Below, piece after piece: positions 13,298-19,482 of a DNA stretch of 26,205 nucleotides. The stretch is taken from the NCBI GenBank assembly GCA_964562855.1, contig CAZLVB010000010.1, positions 1 to 26,205 of the forward strand, read 5' to 3'. How positions within the stretch are numbered: position 1 is the first letter of the stretch; every line of letters starts with the position of its first letter. The position numbers and the translations under genes are program-made. The notes beneath the pieces are model-generated. The model did not search any database. It saw nothing but the letters and a program-made list of their open reading frames with translations, and was not told where the DNA came from. The DNA comes from 2-12-FULL-41-17 sp964562855 (GTDB lineage Bacteria; Patescibacteriota; Microgenomatia; Curtissbacterales; GWA2-41-24).

Positions 13298-14560
13298 TCA
13301 GACACGACGGTGTTCTGCGAGCGAATATATCAGAACAGATTTATTTAAAGCAGATAAAGACACAACTTCAGTTCTTTCCTTATTTCTCTTCTTCACCTCA
13401 ACCTTTCCCTTTCCAACCTTTTTTGAAACAACAACTCTTATTGGAATTCCAATCAAATCGCAATCGGCAAATTTTTCGCCGGCCGAAACATCTTCTCTAT
13501 CATCCCATAACACATCTACGCCTGCTTTCGTCAACTTGTCATGTGTTTCCTTCGCCCACGATTCGGTCCCGGGGTCTTCAATATGAACAAGGTGAACATC
13601 AAATGGACTAACTGATGATGGCCAAATGATTCCATGGTCATCGTGAGAGACCTCGGCTATCGCTCCCATCGTTCTGGAAATTCCTATCCCGTAGCAGCCC
13701 ATCATTACCAGATGATCTTTGCCCAACTTATCTTTGTAATTTAGGTTAAATGCTTTGGAAAATTTATCTTTAAGCGGAAAAATATTCCCTACTTCTATGG
13801 TCTTAACCCTCTTTAAAGGTCCGTGACCTAATCGACACTGCTGACCTTCTTTGGCAACAGCAATTTCAACGTTCTGAGAATAATCCCCGCCAGGACAATA
13901 AATTATTTCGTCCTCACCGGATTCGCATATCACCTGGTATTCGTGAGAAAACTTGGAAAAAGTTCCCCCTGCCGCCTCTGTTTCTATAGCACTAAGTCCA
14001 ACGCGTTTAAAAACTTTCATGTAAACTTTTTTCATCTCTTCGTAATAGCGCATAAAATCTTTCTCGTCCGCATGAAATGAATACAAATCCTTCATCAAAA
14101 ATTCCCGTCCTCGCAAAAGCCCTGCTTTTGCTCTGGCTTCATCTCGAAACTTCACCTGAATTTGATAAAGCGAAAGCGGCAAATCGCGGTAGGAAGAAAC
14201 AAACTGACTAACCAAAGGAACTAAAACTTCCTCGTGTGTCGGGCCAAGAGCATATTCAAAATCATATCTGCTTTTAACTTTAAATAAGGCATCAAACGTA
14301 CCCCACCTGCCGGTCTTTTGCCAATTGTCTTTATTCTGCAAAGCCGAAAGAAGTATTTCCTGTCCACCGACCCCATTCATCTCTTCCCGGACGATATTTG
14401 CTATTTTATTCAGGACTCTAAGCCCTAAGGGTAAAAAGTTATAAACCCCAGAAAGTTCTTTTGCTACAAAGCCTCCACGTATCAGAAGCTGCGCATTTTT
14501 CGCGGTTTCATCCCTAGGAATTTGCTTTATTGTTTTTCCAAAAAACTCTGAATATCGCAT
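13298..14560 (-). CDS. proS: Prolyl-tRNA synthetase, short form without the editing insert
   Basis: Class II synthetase charging tRNA-Pro. Motif 1 is in GLRVLNKIANIVREEMNGVGGQE. Motif 2 is FRDEARAKAGLLRGREFLMKD. Motif 3 is GCYGIGISRTMGA. The C-terminal anticodon-binding domain is VHLVHIEDPGTESWAKETHDKL ... DDREDVSAGEKFADCDLIGIPIRVVVS. At 420 residues it is far shorter than the roughly 570-residue bacterial form, and there is no room for the INS editing domain between motifs 2 and 3. The start is ATG 14560 (MRYSEFFGKTIKQIP), one base after the csaA stop (TGA-G-ATG), so it is coupled to csaA behind the T-box. Fragments resembling this start are found again at 15737-15840. Confidence 0.96.
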   Translation of the reverse strand: MRYSEFFGKTIKQIPRDETAKNAQLLIRGGFVAKELSGVYNFLPLGLRVLNKIANIVREEMNGVGGQEILLSALQNKDNWQKTGRWGTFDALFKVKSRYDFEYALGPTHEEVLVPLVSQFVSSYRDLPLSLYQIQVKFRDEARAKAGLLRGREFLMKDLYSFHADEKDFMRYYEEMKKVYMKVFKRVGLSAIETEAAGGTFSKFSHEYQVICESGEDEIIYCPGGDYSQNVEIAVAKEGQQCRLGHGPLKRVKTIEVGNIFPLKDKFSKAFNLNYKDKLGKDHLVMMGCYGIGISRTMGAIAEVSHDDHGIIWPSSVSPFDVHLVHIEDPGTESWAKETHDKLTKAGVDVLWDDREDVSAGEKFADCDLIGIPIRVVVSKKVGKGKVEVKKRNKERTEVVSLSALNKSVLIYSLAEHRRV

Positions 14561-14561
14561 C

Positions 14562-14894
14562 TCAATATAATTTTGCGCCAAGTGATACGTCTTTATCTGG
14601 CACAACTAAAATACATTTATGTTCATGATCCGGAACACCAAGTGTCAAAACTTCAGATACAAACGGCCCGATATGTCGTGCTTCAAGATTAACCACACCC
14701 AAAACCAGTTTACCTTTTAACTCTTCCTTTGTGTAGAGATCGACAAGCTGAGCCGAAGAATTCTTGACACCAATTTCCTTCCCGAAATCAATCTTCAGTT
14801 TATACGAAGGTTTCCTCGCCTCCGGGAAATCCTCGACACTAGTAACCTTTCCAACCCTTACGTCCAATTTTAGAAAATCGTCAATTGTTGCCAT
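14562..14894 (-). CDS. CsaA-like tRNA-binding OB-fold protein
   Basis: A 110-residue single-domain protein matching the tRNA-binding module found at the C-terminus of MetRS and in CsaA/Trbp111: FLKLDVRVGKVTSVEDFPEARKPSYKLKIDFG, SSAQLVDLYTKEELKGKLVLGVVNLEARHIGPFVSEVLTLG. It probably binds the tRNA outer corner as a dimer and may help the neighbouring ProRS or act as a chaperone. The start at 14894 is fixed by AGGAGGT upstream; that Shine-Dalgarno sequence is inside the T-box terminator hairpin. A longer frame starting within the leader is not plausible. It is first gene of the T-box-controlled csaA-proS operon. Confidence 0.9.
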   Translation of the reverse strand: MATIDDFLKLDVRVGKVTSVEDFPEARKPSYKLKIDFGKEIGVKNSSAQLVDLYTKEELKGKLVLGVVNLEARHIGPFVSEVLTLGVPDHEHKCILVVPDKDVSLGAKLY

Positions 14895-14895
14895 T

Positions 14896-15128
14896 AAAAA
14901 ACACCTCCTTCTTACATAAGTGTAAGGGCGAAGGTGTTGTCTCCGCGGTACCACCCTACTTTTATTACTCAATTAGGTTATTACGTAACCAACGAATCTG
15001 GTTAATTCCCAGTCAGCTTGCCCTGAGTTTATTCGCAGAAAAGCTCTGCTTATCGACGGGCTCCGGAGCGGGGTACTCCTTCAAAGCTTTGGTTAATTGT
15101 AACATCGTCAAATAAAATTAAGCAACAC
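14896..15128 (-). promoter_or_regulatory. T-box riboswitch leader, probably tRNA-Pro responsive
   Basis: The minus strand carries the conserved T-box AGGGTGGTACCGCG (14957-14944), with CGCCCT downstream completing the antiterminator. The competing hairpin pairs ACACCTTC with GGAGGTGT (14901-14937), contains CTTACA/TGTAAG, and is followed by six T. It also encloses the AGGAGGT of csaA, so it can both terminate and block translation. Upstream, TAACCAA (15095-15089) pairs with TTGGTTA (14992-14986) as the base of stem I. An AGTA follows in the 5' strand, and GAA (15008-15006) then CCA (15001-14999) followed by G lie in the 3' strand. CCA is a proline codon, matching proS. The UGGU bulge suits a tRNA ending ACCA. 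Confidence 0.85.
15021..15060. repeat. REP-like palindrome within T-box stem I
   Basis: CCCTGAG at 15021 faces CGACGGG at 15054-15060, with an inner GCAGA/TCTGC hairpin. Same family as the in-gene elements, with one changed base in the right end. It forms the distal part of the leader's stem I, replacing or remodelling it. Confidence 0.6.
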
Positions 15129-15135
15129 CAATTTT

Positions 15136-15177
15136 AATCTATACCAATTATTGACGATCGTCAGGAAACGGTATAAG
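15136..15177 (+). promoter_or_regulatory. Palindromic operator/promoter, copy 1 (upstream of the PaaX/Cas2-like gene)
   Basis: A 36-bp palindromic frame at 15140-15175: TATACC, 7 bases, GACGATCGTC, 7 bases, GGTATA. On the plus strand TTGACG (15151-15156) and TATAAG (15172-15177) or TAAGAT are spaced as promoter boxes, placing the transcript start next to the ATG at 15187. By symmetry the minus strand has CTGACG and TATAGA facing the T-box operon. The same 42-bp sequence recurs at 15681-15722. Confidence 0.7.
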
Positions 15178-15186
15178 ATTGCTTGC

Positions 15187-15681
15187 ATGATTAAAAAAGG
15201 GACACTAACCTATCACCTCCTTCTTGCACTGGAAAAAAGCATCGAAAGTGGCACTCCTCTTTTGGATTTTTTAGCAAGCCCCCGAACCTTCGTTTGGACT
15301 GGCTATAGAACCAATCTTAATTACAGTAACCTATACAAAACAGTCAGGCAGCTACGAATTAAAGGCTATCTGGAAACACCAAAGGAAGGACGTAAAATTC
15401 TATTGAAACTCACCAACAAAGCTAAAGAAGAGCTGATTCTTAATAAATTATTGGAAAGAAAAAGCTGGGATGGAAAATGGCGAATAGTAATTTTCGATAT
15501 TCCAGAAAAACATCGAAAGGTCAGAAATAGCCTTCGAAGCAAACTCCGCCAGTGGCAATTCGAACAACTGCAAAAATCGGTTTGGGTTGGCAAAAAAGAC
15601 GTAAGTAGCGAGATTAAGAAGTTTATTAATTATCTGAATATTCCCCAGTGGGTTCAGGTTTTTGTGGCAGATAAGATTTAA
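15187..15681 (+). CDS. PaaX-like regulator with winged-helix and Cas2-like domains
   Basis: The 164-residue protein has an N-terminal winged-helix-like half (about 1-85: LTYHLLLALEKSIESGTPLLDFLA ... NLYKTVRQLRIKGYLETPKEGRKILLKLT). The C-terminal half is of the PaaX/Cas2-like ferredoxin fold (WDGKWRIVIFDIPEKHRKVR, then FEQLQKSVWVGKKD, and VQVFVADKI). Such proteins are annotated variously as PaaX-family repressors or Cas2-like. There is no cas1 and no CRISPR array here, so a regulator is favoured. The start is ATG 15187, not the earlier TTG at 15151, which is part of the promoter palindrome. No Shine-Dalgarno sequence is present, consistent with a leaderless mRNA. Matching palindromes before and after the gene are the likely binding sites. 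Confidence 0.8.
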   Translation: MIKKGTLTYHLLLALEKSIESGTPLLDFLASPRTFVWTGYRTNLNYSNLYKTVRQLRIKGYLETPKEGRKILLKLTNKAKEELILNKLLERKSWDGKWRIVIFDIPEKHRKVRNSLRSKLRQWQFEQLQKSVWVGKKDVSSEIKKFINYLNIPQWVQVFVADKI

Positions 15682-15722
15682 ATCTATACCAAATTTAGAC
15701 GATCGTCAGAAAACAGTATAAA
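15681..15722 (+). promoter_or_regulatory. Palindromic operator/promoter, copy 2 (downstream of the PaaX/Cas2-like gene)
   Basis: Palindromic frame at 15685-15720: TATACC, 7 bases, GACGATCGTC, 7 bases, AGTATA. The core 10 bases and left end are identical to copy 1, and the direct repeat extends leftward as AATCTATACC. It begins at the last base of the stop codon. A TATAAA on the plus strand and a mirror box on the minus strand make it promoter-like in both directions. Confidence 0.7.
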
Positions 15723-15736
15723 TAAAGACGGAATCT

Positions 15737-15840
15737 CTCGCGCGGTTCTTGCCTTTGCGTTTTACCAAATAATTGTGAATATTTCATAATTAATTCGATC
15801 CTGAGTTTATCGAAGGACCAAAAAGCTCTGAATATCGCAT
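15737..15840 (-). pseudogene. Remnants of a second proS 5' end
   Basis: Two short minus-strand reading frames look like the start of ProRS. From 15840: MRYSELFG, then a REP palindrome and a stop; its first 15 bases match those of proS at 14560. From 15787: MKYSQLFGKTQRQEPRE, compared with MRYSEFFGKTIKQIPRD in proS, after which similarity ends shortly before palindrome copy 2. The rest of the gene is missing. This suggests a duplicated or replaced proS broken by local rearrangement. The match is short, so the call is tentative. Confidence 0.55.
15799..15817. repeat. REP-like palindrome in the proS remnant
   Basis: TCCTGAGTTTATCGAAGGA, the CCCTGAG/CGAAGGG family with both outer bases changed in a compensating way (T with A). 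It directly follows the MRYSELFG codons. Confidence 0.7.
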
Positions 15841-15982
15841 AGAACAATTATAGACAACAAGGGCTATTTGTAAAACAACTAAATGGAATTTACCGAAGTA
15901 ACTTTAAAATATCATTTAGAGAGTGAAACGCTACAAGACAGCGATCATTGTAGCAGTGCAACTCTCGCAACGATATATGAAA
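15841..15982. other. Gene-free stretch between the proS remnant and rseP, with a two-part hairpin
   Basis: GAGAGT (15919-15924) pairs with ACTCTC (15961-15966), and GCTACAA (15930-15936) with TTGTAGC (15948-15954), giving a long interrupted hairpin. No reading frame or tRNA-like fold was recognised. It may be the end of the rseP transcript or an uncharacterised RNA. Confidence 0.45.
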
Positions 15983-16005
15983 CTAACGAAGTAGTTTCAA
16001 TATAT
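15973..16005 (-). terminator. Stop-codon-spanning hairpin of rseP
   Basis: ATATATGAAACTA (15973-15985) pairs with TAGTTTCAATATAT (15992-16005), with one bulged A and a six-base loop. The rseP stop (15983-15985) is inside the stem. No T run follows. Confidence 0.45.
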
Positions 16006-17092
16006 CATTATAGGTTATGAGCACAATCAGCGCCAAAAGCAAAGCAAAGCCAATAGAATGTGCCCATTTTTCTACCTGAGGATAAACTCTTCTCCTAGTG
16101 ATTGCCTCAACAATAATAAAGAAAAATCTGCCGCCGTCCAAAGCCGGAATCGGCAAAATGTTAAGTATCGCCAAATTCAAAGACAAAAGACCCATTAACT
16201 GCAAAGTTGAAACTGCTCCCAAAGAAACCGCCTGTGAAGTTATCTGGGCAATGCCTACCGGCCCCGAAACCCCTTCAGAAACAGGTTCAATTGTGCGCTC
16301 TCTTATAGCAAAACCTATCAGCTCCTTAAAAACTTTAAAACTGTACTCCGTCGTATTGTAGCTGTGAATGAAGCCGGAAAAGACCTTTTGCGGCAAAGTC
16401 TGGTAATTCAAGACTACTAACTCGCCCAGCCCCACGCCCAAAGCCGGCGCTTTTAAGCTCTCGCTAAAGGTTGGTGTCGCTGAGACTTCTCTTCTTTGGT
16501 TGTTGACCGGATTTTCTAAAGTTAAAGCCAGTTCCTTGTCCGCCGACGCCCTGATCACCTGCTGCAGCTGGCCGATGGAGGAAATCTCTTGTCCTTCAAC
16601 AGCCACGATCGCCTCACCGCCTTTTATCCCGGCTTTGTCTGCTTGCGAATCTTTCGAGACATCCACCACAAATACCTGCCTTGTTTCATTAACAAATTTA
16701 AATTTATGCTCGATTAAAAGCGGCACACTTACCCTAAAACCCAAAGCAAAAACCACGACATAAAAAATCAAGACTGCCAAAACAAAGTTCACAAAGACTC
16801 CGGCAACTACAACCAAAGACCGCTGCAATATGCTTTTTTGATAGAAACTATTTTTTGCTTTGACGCTCTTATCCTGCGGATCTTCGCCCACCAAGCGCAC
16901 AAACCCGCCAAACGGCAGCCAGTTGACAGAATAAATCGTCTCGCCTATTTTTTTGCCCCAGATTCTCGGCGGCAATCCCAAGCCAAATTCTTCAACACCA
17001 ATACCCGCCCGCTTGGCCATCAAAAAATGCCCCAGCTCATGCAAAAGGACTAAGATCGAAAGAATAACAATGAAAATGATGATCGAAATCAT
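15983..17092 (-). CDS. rseP: Site-2 intramembrane metalloprotease RseP
   Basis: Intramembrane zinc protease of the RseP/SpoIVFB class, which cleaves anti-sigma factors or leftover signal peptides in the membrane. The first membrane helix holds HELGH (18-22), the HExxH zinc site. Next come FGLGLPPRIWG and YSVNWLPFGGFVRLVGED, typical of the family. A PDZ domain lies around 150-205 (KAGIKGGEAIVAVEGQEISS), and NILPIPALDGGRF near the C-terminus gives the LDG zinc ligand. The 369-residue length is normal for a one-PDZ form. It follows frr after 150 bases of AT-rich inverted repeat, and an 18-bp palindrome abuts the start. Confidence 0.95.
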   Translation of the reverse strand: MISIIIFIVILSILVLLHELGHFLMAKRAGIGVEEFGLGLPPRIWGKKIGETIYSVNWLPFGGFVRLVGEDPQDKSVKAKNSFYQKSILQRSLVVVAGVFVNFVLAVLIFYVVVFALGFRVSVPLLIEHKFKFVNETRQVFVVDVSKDSQADKAGIKGGEAIVAVEGQEISSIGQLQQVIRASADKELALTLENPVNNQRREVSATPTFSESLKAPALGVGLGELVVLNYQTLPQKVFSGFIHSYNTTEYSFKVFKELIGFAIRERTIEPVSEGVSGPVGIAQITSQAVSLGAVSTLQLMGLLSLNLAILNILPIPALDGGRFFFIIVEAITRRRVYPQVEKWAHSIGFALLLALIVLITYNDILKLLR

Positions 17093-17098
17093 AATTTC

Positions 17099-17116
17099 AA
17101 ATAGGTTAACCTATTT
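17099..17116. promoter_or_regulatory. Perfect 18-bp palindrome at the rseP start
   Basis: AAATAGGTTAACCTATTT, fully self-complementary, ends seven bases upstream of the rseP ATG and lies where a ribosome-binding site would be. It could be an operator or a translation-blocking hairpin; it could also be a dispersed AT repeat. Confidence 0.4.
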
Positions 17117-17137
17117 TCTAAGTTTCGAAAATAATTA

Positions 17138-17235
17138 CCAATTTCAAATACTACCAATAAGTACAAATCAATGAAAAATATTCGAATATTAAAATATTGA
17201 TTTGAAATTTGTCATTGGTATTATTGGTATTTATT
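17138..17235. repeat. AT-rich imperfect inverted repeat between frr and rseP
   Basis: TACCAATAAGTACAAATCAAT on one side faces ATTGATTTGAAATTTGTCATTGGTA, with AATATTCGAATATT at the centre. Repeated ATTGGTA words at the outer ends suggest a family of AT repeats like those at 2857-2888 and around the four-helix-bundle gene. Confidence 0.6.
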
Positions 17236-17237
17236 CA

Positions 17238-17258
17238 TCGCGAGGTTAAACCTCGCGA
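17238..17258 (-). terminator. Stop-codon-centred hairpin of frr
   Basis: TCGCGAGGTT (17238-17247) and AACCTCGCGA (17249-17258) are perfect 10-bp arms around a single base. The TAA stop (17246-17248) lies at the centre. No T run follows directly. Confidence 0.5.
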
Positions 17259-17791
17259 ATCTGCTCTTCCTTGGCCTTACCTGTCACTTCGATCATTTCT
17301 ATAAAAAGATCATGTTGTTTTTGAACTTCGCCCGCTAGTCTTTTCTCTTCGTCTTCCGAAATCTCACCATTTTTTTGCTGCCCGCGCAGTTTTTCTATAT
17401 ATTCATGCCTAATTTGCCTTATTTCTACCCGATATTTTTCCAGAATTTGGTGCATCTGTTTAATTAATTGCTCCCGGCGCTCGGCAGTCAAAGCCGGAAT
17501 GACGATTCTGATGATGTCCCCGTCCACCACCGGATTTAGTCCGATATTTGCTTTAACAATTCCTCCAACAATATTGGTAATTATTGATTTGTCCCAAGGA
17601 GAAATTAGAAGAACCGTCGGCTCCGGTGTCGTAATCTGGGCCAGTTCCTTGACCATCATCTTGCTGTTGTAAGCGTCAACCAAAATATCAGAAACCAAAG
17701 TCGGCGCCGCCCTGCCTGTTCTAATTTGCGCAAGTTCACCTTTCAGGTGATCAACGGCTGTTTGCATTTTGGCCTGTATTTCGTCAATCAT
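17246..17791 (-). CDS. frr: Ribosome recycling factor
   Basis: Splits post-termination ribosomes together with EF-G. The 181-residue sequence shows all family blocks: ELAQIRTGRAAPTLVSDILVDAY, LAQITTPEPTVLLISPWDKSII, GGIVKANIGLNPVVDGDIIRIVIPALTAERREQLIKQ, and a long C-terminal helix with the VEIRQIRHEYIEKL hinge region. The start overlaps the stop of the 77-residue gene as TAATG. It belongs to the rpsB-tsf-frr translation operon, and its stop codon is inside a perfect hairpin that may end the transcript. Confidence 0.97.
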   Translation of the reverse strand: MIDEIQAKMQTAVDHLKGELAQIRTGRAAPTLVSDILVDAYNSKMMVKELAQITTPEPTVLLISPWDKSIITNIVGGIVKANIGLNPVVDGDIIRIVIPALTAERREQLIKQMHQILEKYRVEIRQIRHEYIEKLRGQQKNGEISEDEEKRLAGEVQKQHDLFIEMIEVTGKAKEEQIREV

Positions 17792-18024
17792 TATCCGTTT
17801 CTACCCCCGGAATTAGCATAACTTTGAGCAATCTGTTCTTTTATCTCCACTGCTAACCCATGATTATCAATCATGCCGGCAATATCATGGTGACTTGCAG
17901 CCATCTCGTAACCTCTTTTGCAACTTTCAAGCTTCAGGAAGTATTCTTCACGTATGGTTAGAGGCAACATGGGAATTTCTTCCAACAAGACCAAAGAATA
18001 TTCTCCGGATTTTTCAATCCTCAT
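17791..18024 (-). CDS. Unknown 77-residue protein between tsf and frr
   Basis: A small soluble protein, acidic at the front and helical behind (IREEYFLKLESCKRGYEMAASHHDIAGMIDNHGLAVEIKEQIAQSY). No family was recognised. It is very probably real: its stop overlaps the frr start (TAATG), it follows tsf by 30 bases, and no other frame is open. In most bacteria pyrH (UMP kinase) occupies this spot between tsf and frr. This product is far too short for a UMP kinase and lacks its motifs, so the place has been taken over rather than truncated visibly. Confidence 0.7.
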   Translation of the reverse strand: MRIEKSGEYSLVLLEEIPMLPLTIREEYFLKLESCKRGYEMAASHHDIAGMIDNHGLAVEIKEQIAQSYANSGGRNG

Positions 18025-18054
18025 CTTTAGCCTTTATCCTTTCAACTTCACTGT

Positions 18055-18513
18055 TCATGTTCCCAATTCAAACCTTATGAATCTGGCAATTTTAATATTT
18101 TCCCCCACCTTTGCGATCGTTTCTTTGACCAGTTCGTCAACCGTCTTTGCGGAATCCCTGATATATTCCTGTTTCAAAAGCGCATCTATGTCTTTGGGAT
18201 CCATGGCCGCAACCTGCATGGCCACTTCATGAACCAAAATTTTGAATTCGTCTGTTTTGGCCACAAAATCCGTCTCGCAGTTAACTTCAACCATAACGCC
18301 AACTTTGCCTCCTGCGTGAATATAGGTATCAACAAGGCCCGCACCAACTACCCGGTCTTTCTTTTTAGCAGCTTTATCTATTCCCCAAGTTCTTAAAAGC
18401 TCTTTTGCCTTTTTAAAGTCGCCATCAGATTCCCCTAGAGCTTTCCGGCAATCAGCAATAGACGCTTGAGTCTCTTCTCTAAGTTTTTTAATTTGATCAA
18501 GCGAGACTTTCAT
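18055..18513 (-). CDS. tsf: Elongation factor Ts, short form
   Basis: Guanine-nucleotide exchange factor for EF-Tu. The N-terminal UBA-like domain is MKVSLDQIKKLREETQASIADCRKAL. The EF-Tu-contacting core follows: VGVMVEVNCETDFVAKTDEF, with the TDFV motif near residue 82. At 152 residues only one subdomain of the core remains (about 280-300 in E. coli), like the short EF-Ts of chloroplast, Thermus and many CPR lineages. The start follows the rpsB stop by three bases. Expression is presumably set by the rpsB leader. Confidence 0.95.
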   Translation of the reverse strand: MKVSLDQIKKLREETQASIADCRKALGESDGDFKKAKELLRTWGIDKAAKKKDRVVGAGLVDTYIHAGGKVGVMVEVNCETDFVAKTDEFKILVHEVAMQVAAMDPKDIDALLKQEYIRDSAKTVDELVKETIAKVGENIKIARFIRFELGT

Positions 18514-18516
18514 CTG

Positions 18517-19269
18517 TTACTGCGCTGCAACCTCTGCCGCTTTTTCACCAGCCAGCTCTACTTTCTCCTTGGCACCTTTCGCATCGAATTTCTTTCTTCC
18601 CTCGAAATAACTATCGGCAACAGCGGCAACCACAATTTTGATTGCTTTTATAGCATCATCGTTGCCGGGAATCGGATAATCGACTAAGGAAAGATCGGCA
18701 TTAGTATCACAAATCGCCACCACCGGTATTTCCTTTTTTTTAGCTTCACGGCAGGCATTTTCTTCCTTCCTTACATCAATTACAAAAATAACATCCGGCA
18801 ATTTTTCTAATCCGGCGACCCCACCATAAAATCTTCTCAGCTTTCCAATTTCTCTATCAATTAAAAGATTTTCTTTTTTGGTCCGATCGCTGAACTCACC
18901 AGCTTCTTTTTGAGCTTCAAGGTCGGCCAGCTTCTTGATATTCTTGTGAGTCTGCTCCCAATTAGTTAATAAACCGCCTATCCACCGCTCTGTGATAAAT
19001 TTTGCGCCTACTCTGGCTGCCTCCTCTGCAATAATCGATCTTGCCTGTTTTTTGGACCCGAGGAAAATAATTACCCCACCTGCTTCTGCCACTTTTTTGA
19101 CAAATTCGCAGGCTTCTTCTAATTTTTCGACTGTCTTGGCAAGATCAATAACATGAACGCCTTCTCTTGCCGTAAAAATAAAGGGCTTCATCTTGGGATT
19201 CCAGCGTCTCACCTGATGACCAAAGTGGACCCCGGCTTCCAAAAGATCTTGCATTGATGGAATATTCAT
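18517..19269 (-). CDS. rpsB: 30S ribosomal protein S2
   Basis: Ribosomal protein S2. Family blocks in order: MQDLLEAGVHFGHQVRRWNPKMKPFIF, REGVHVIDLAKTVEKLEEA, GGVIIFLGSKKQARSIIAEEA, ERWIGGLLTNWEQT, LPDVIFVIDVRKEENACREAKKKEIPVVAICDTNADL, VDYPIPGNDDAIKAIKI. The start is ATG 19269, with GGAGG seven bases upstream; an upstream in-frame alternative would lie on the other side of the Shine-Dalgarno sequence. The C-terminus has a Lys/Glu/Ala-rich tail. It is first gene of the rpsB-tsf-(77 aa)-frr operon, with a structured leader of about 130 bases. Confidence 0.97.
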   Translation of the reverse strand: MNIPSMQDLLEAGVHFGHQVRRWNPKMKPFIFTAREGVHVIDLAKTVEKLEEACEFVKKVAEAGGVIIFLGSKKQARSIIAEEAARVGAKFITERWIGGLLTNWEQTHKNIKKLADLEAQKEAGEFSDRTKKENLLIDREIGKLRRFYGGVAGLEKLPDVIFVIDVRKEENACREAKKKEIPVVAICDTNADLSLVDYPIPGNDDAIKAIKIVVAAVADSYFEGRKKFDAKGAKEKVELAGEKAAEVAAQ

Positions 19270-19400
19270 AGATTCCTCCTTAACCTCGCTAGGCAACGAG
19301 CCCGCCGCCCATATTACGAATTTTGCAGTTTCTAACTAACTCAGAACTAAAATGCTCATAACTGCAAACTCCGCAGGAGTTTGCCATGGGCGTGTGTGAT
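19270..19400 (-). promoter_or_regulatory. Structured 5' leader of rpsB-tsf, candidate S2 autoregulatory RNA
   Basis: CGCCCAT (19392-19386 on the minus strand) pairs with ATGGGCG (19312-19306). Inside are a perfect GCAAACTCC/GGAGTTTGC hairpin (19364-19384) and a second stem using CAGTT/AACTG (19325-19365). A CTCG/CGAG hairpin follows just before the Shine-Dalgarno sequence. The layout suggests a multi-branched leader controlling S2 translation. Known S2 leaders in other phyla are autoregulatory; whether this one binds S2 is inference. Confidence 0.5.
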
Positions 19401-19406
19401 CTTGAG

Positions 19407-19436
19407 AATATAACACAGAATTTCAAAAAAAGTAAA
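19407..19436 (-). promoter_or_regulatory. Promoter of the rpsB operon
   Basis: Minus strand: TTTACT (19431-19436), 18-base spacer, TATATT (19407-19412) preceded by TGT, an extended -10. Transcription would start just before the structured leader. Confidence 0.6.
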
Positions 19437-19482
19437 TAGAAGAAGAAAATTATCGAAATGGAAATCCCTTTACACTGCCTCT

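Noticed and set aside
14895..14972. N-terminal extension of the CsaA-like protein
   Set aside because: It would translate the T-box terminator region; the strong Shine-Dalgarno sequence and homology both point to ATG 14894.
15151..15186. TTG start 12 codons upstream for the PaaX-like gene
   Set aside because: Those codons are part of the palindrome and its promoter boxes; the conserved part of the protein begins at the ATG at 15187.
15187..15681. Cas2 as part of a CRISPR adaptation module
   Set aside because: The protein has an N-terminal winged-helix half and there is no cas1, other cas gene or array in the window; a PaaX-type regulator is the better fit.
15841..15982. A tRNA gene in the gap before rseP
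   Set aside because: The hairpin arms do not form a cloverleaf and there is no GTTCAA-type T-loop with CCA-ready acceptor stem.
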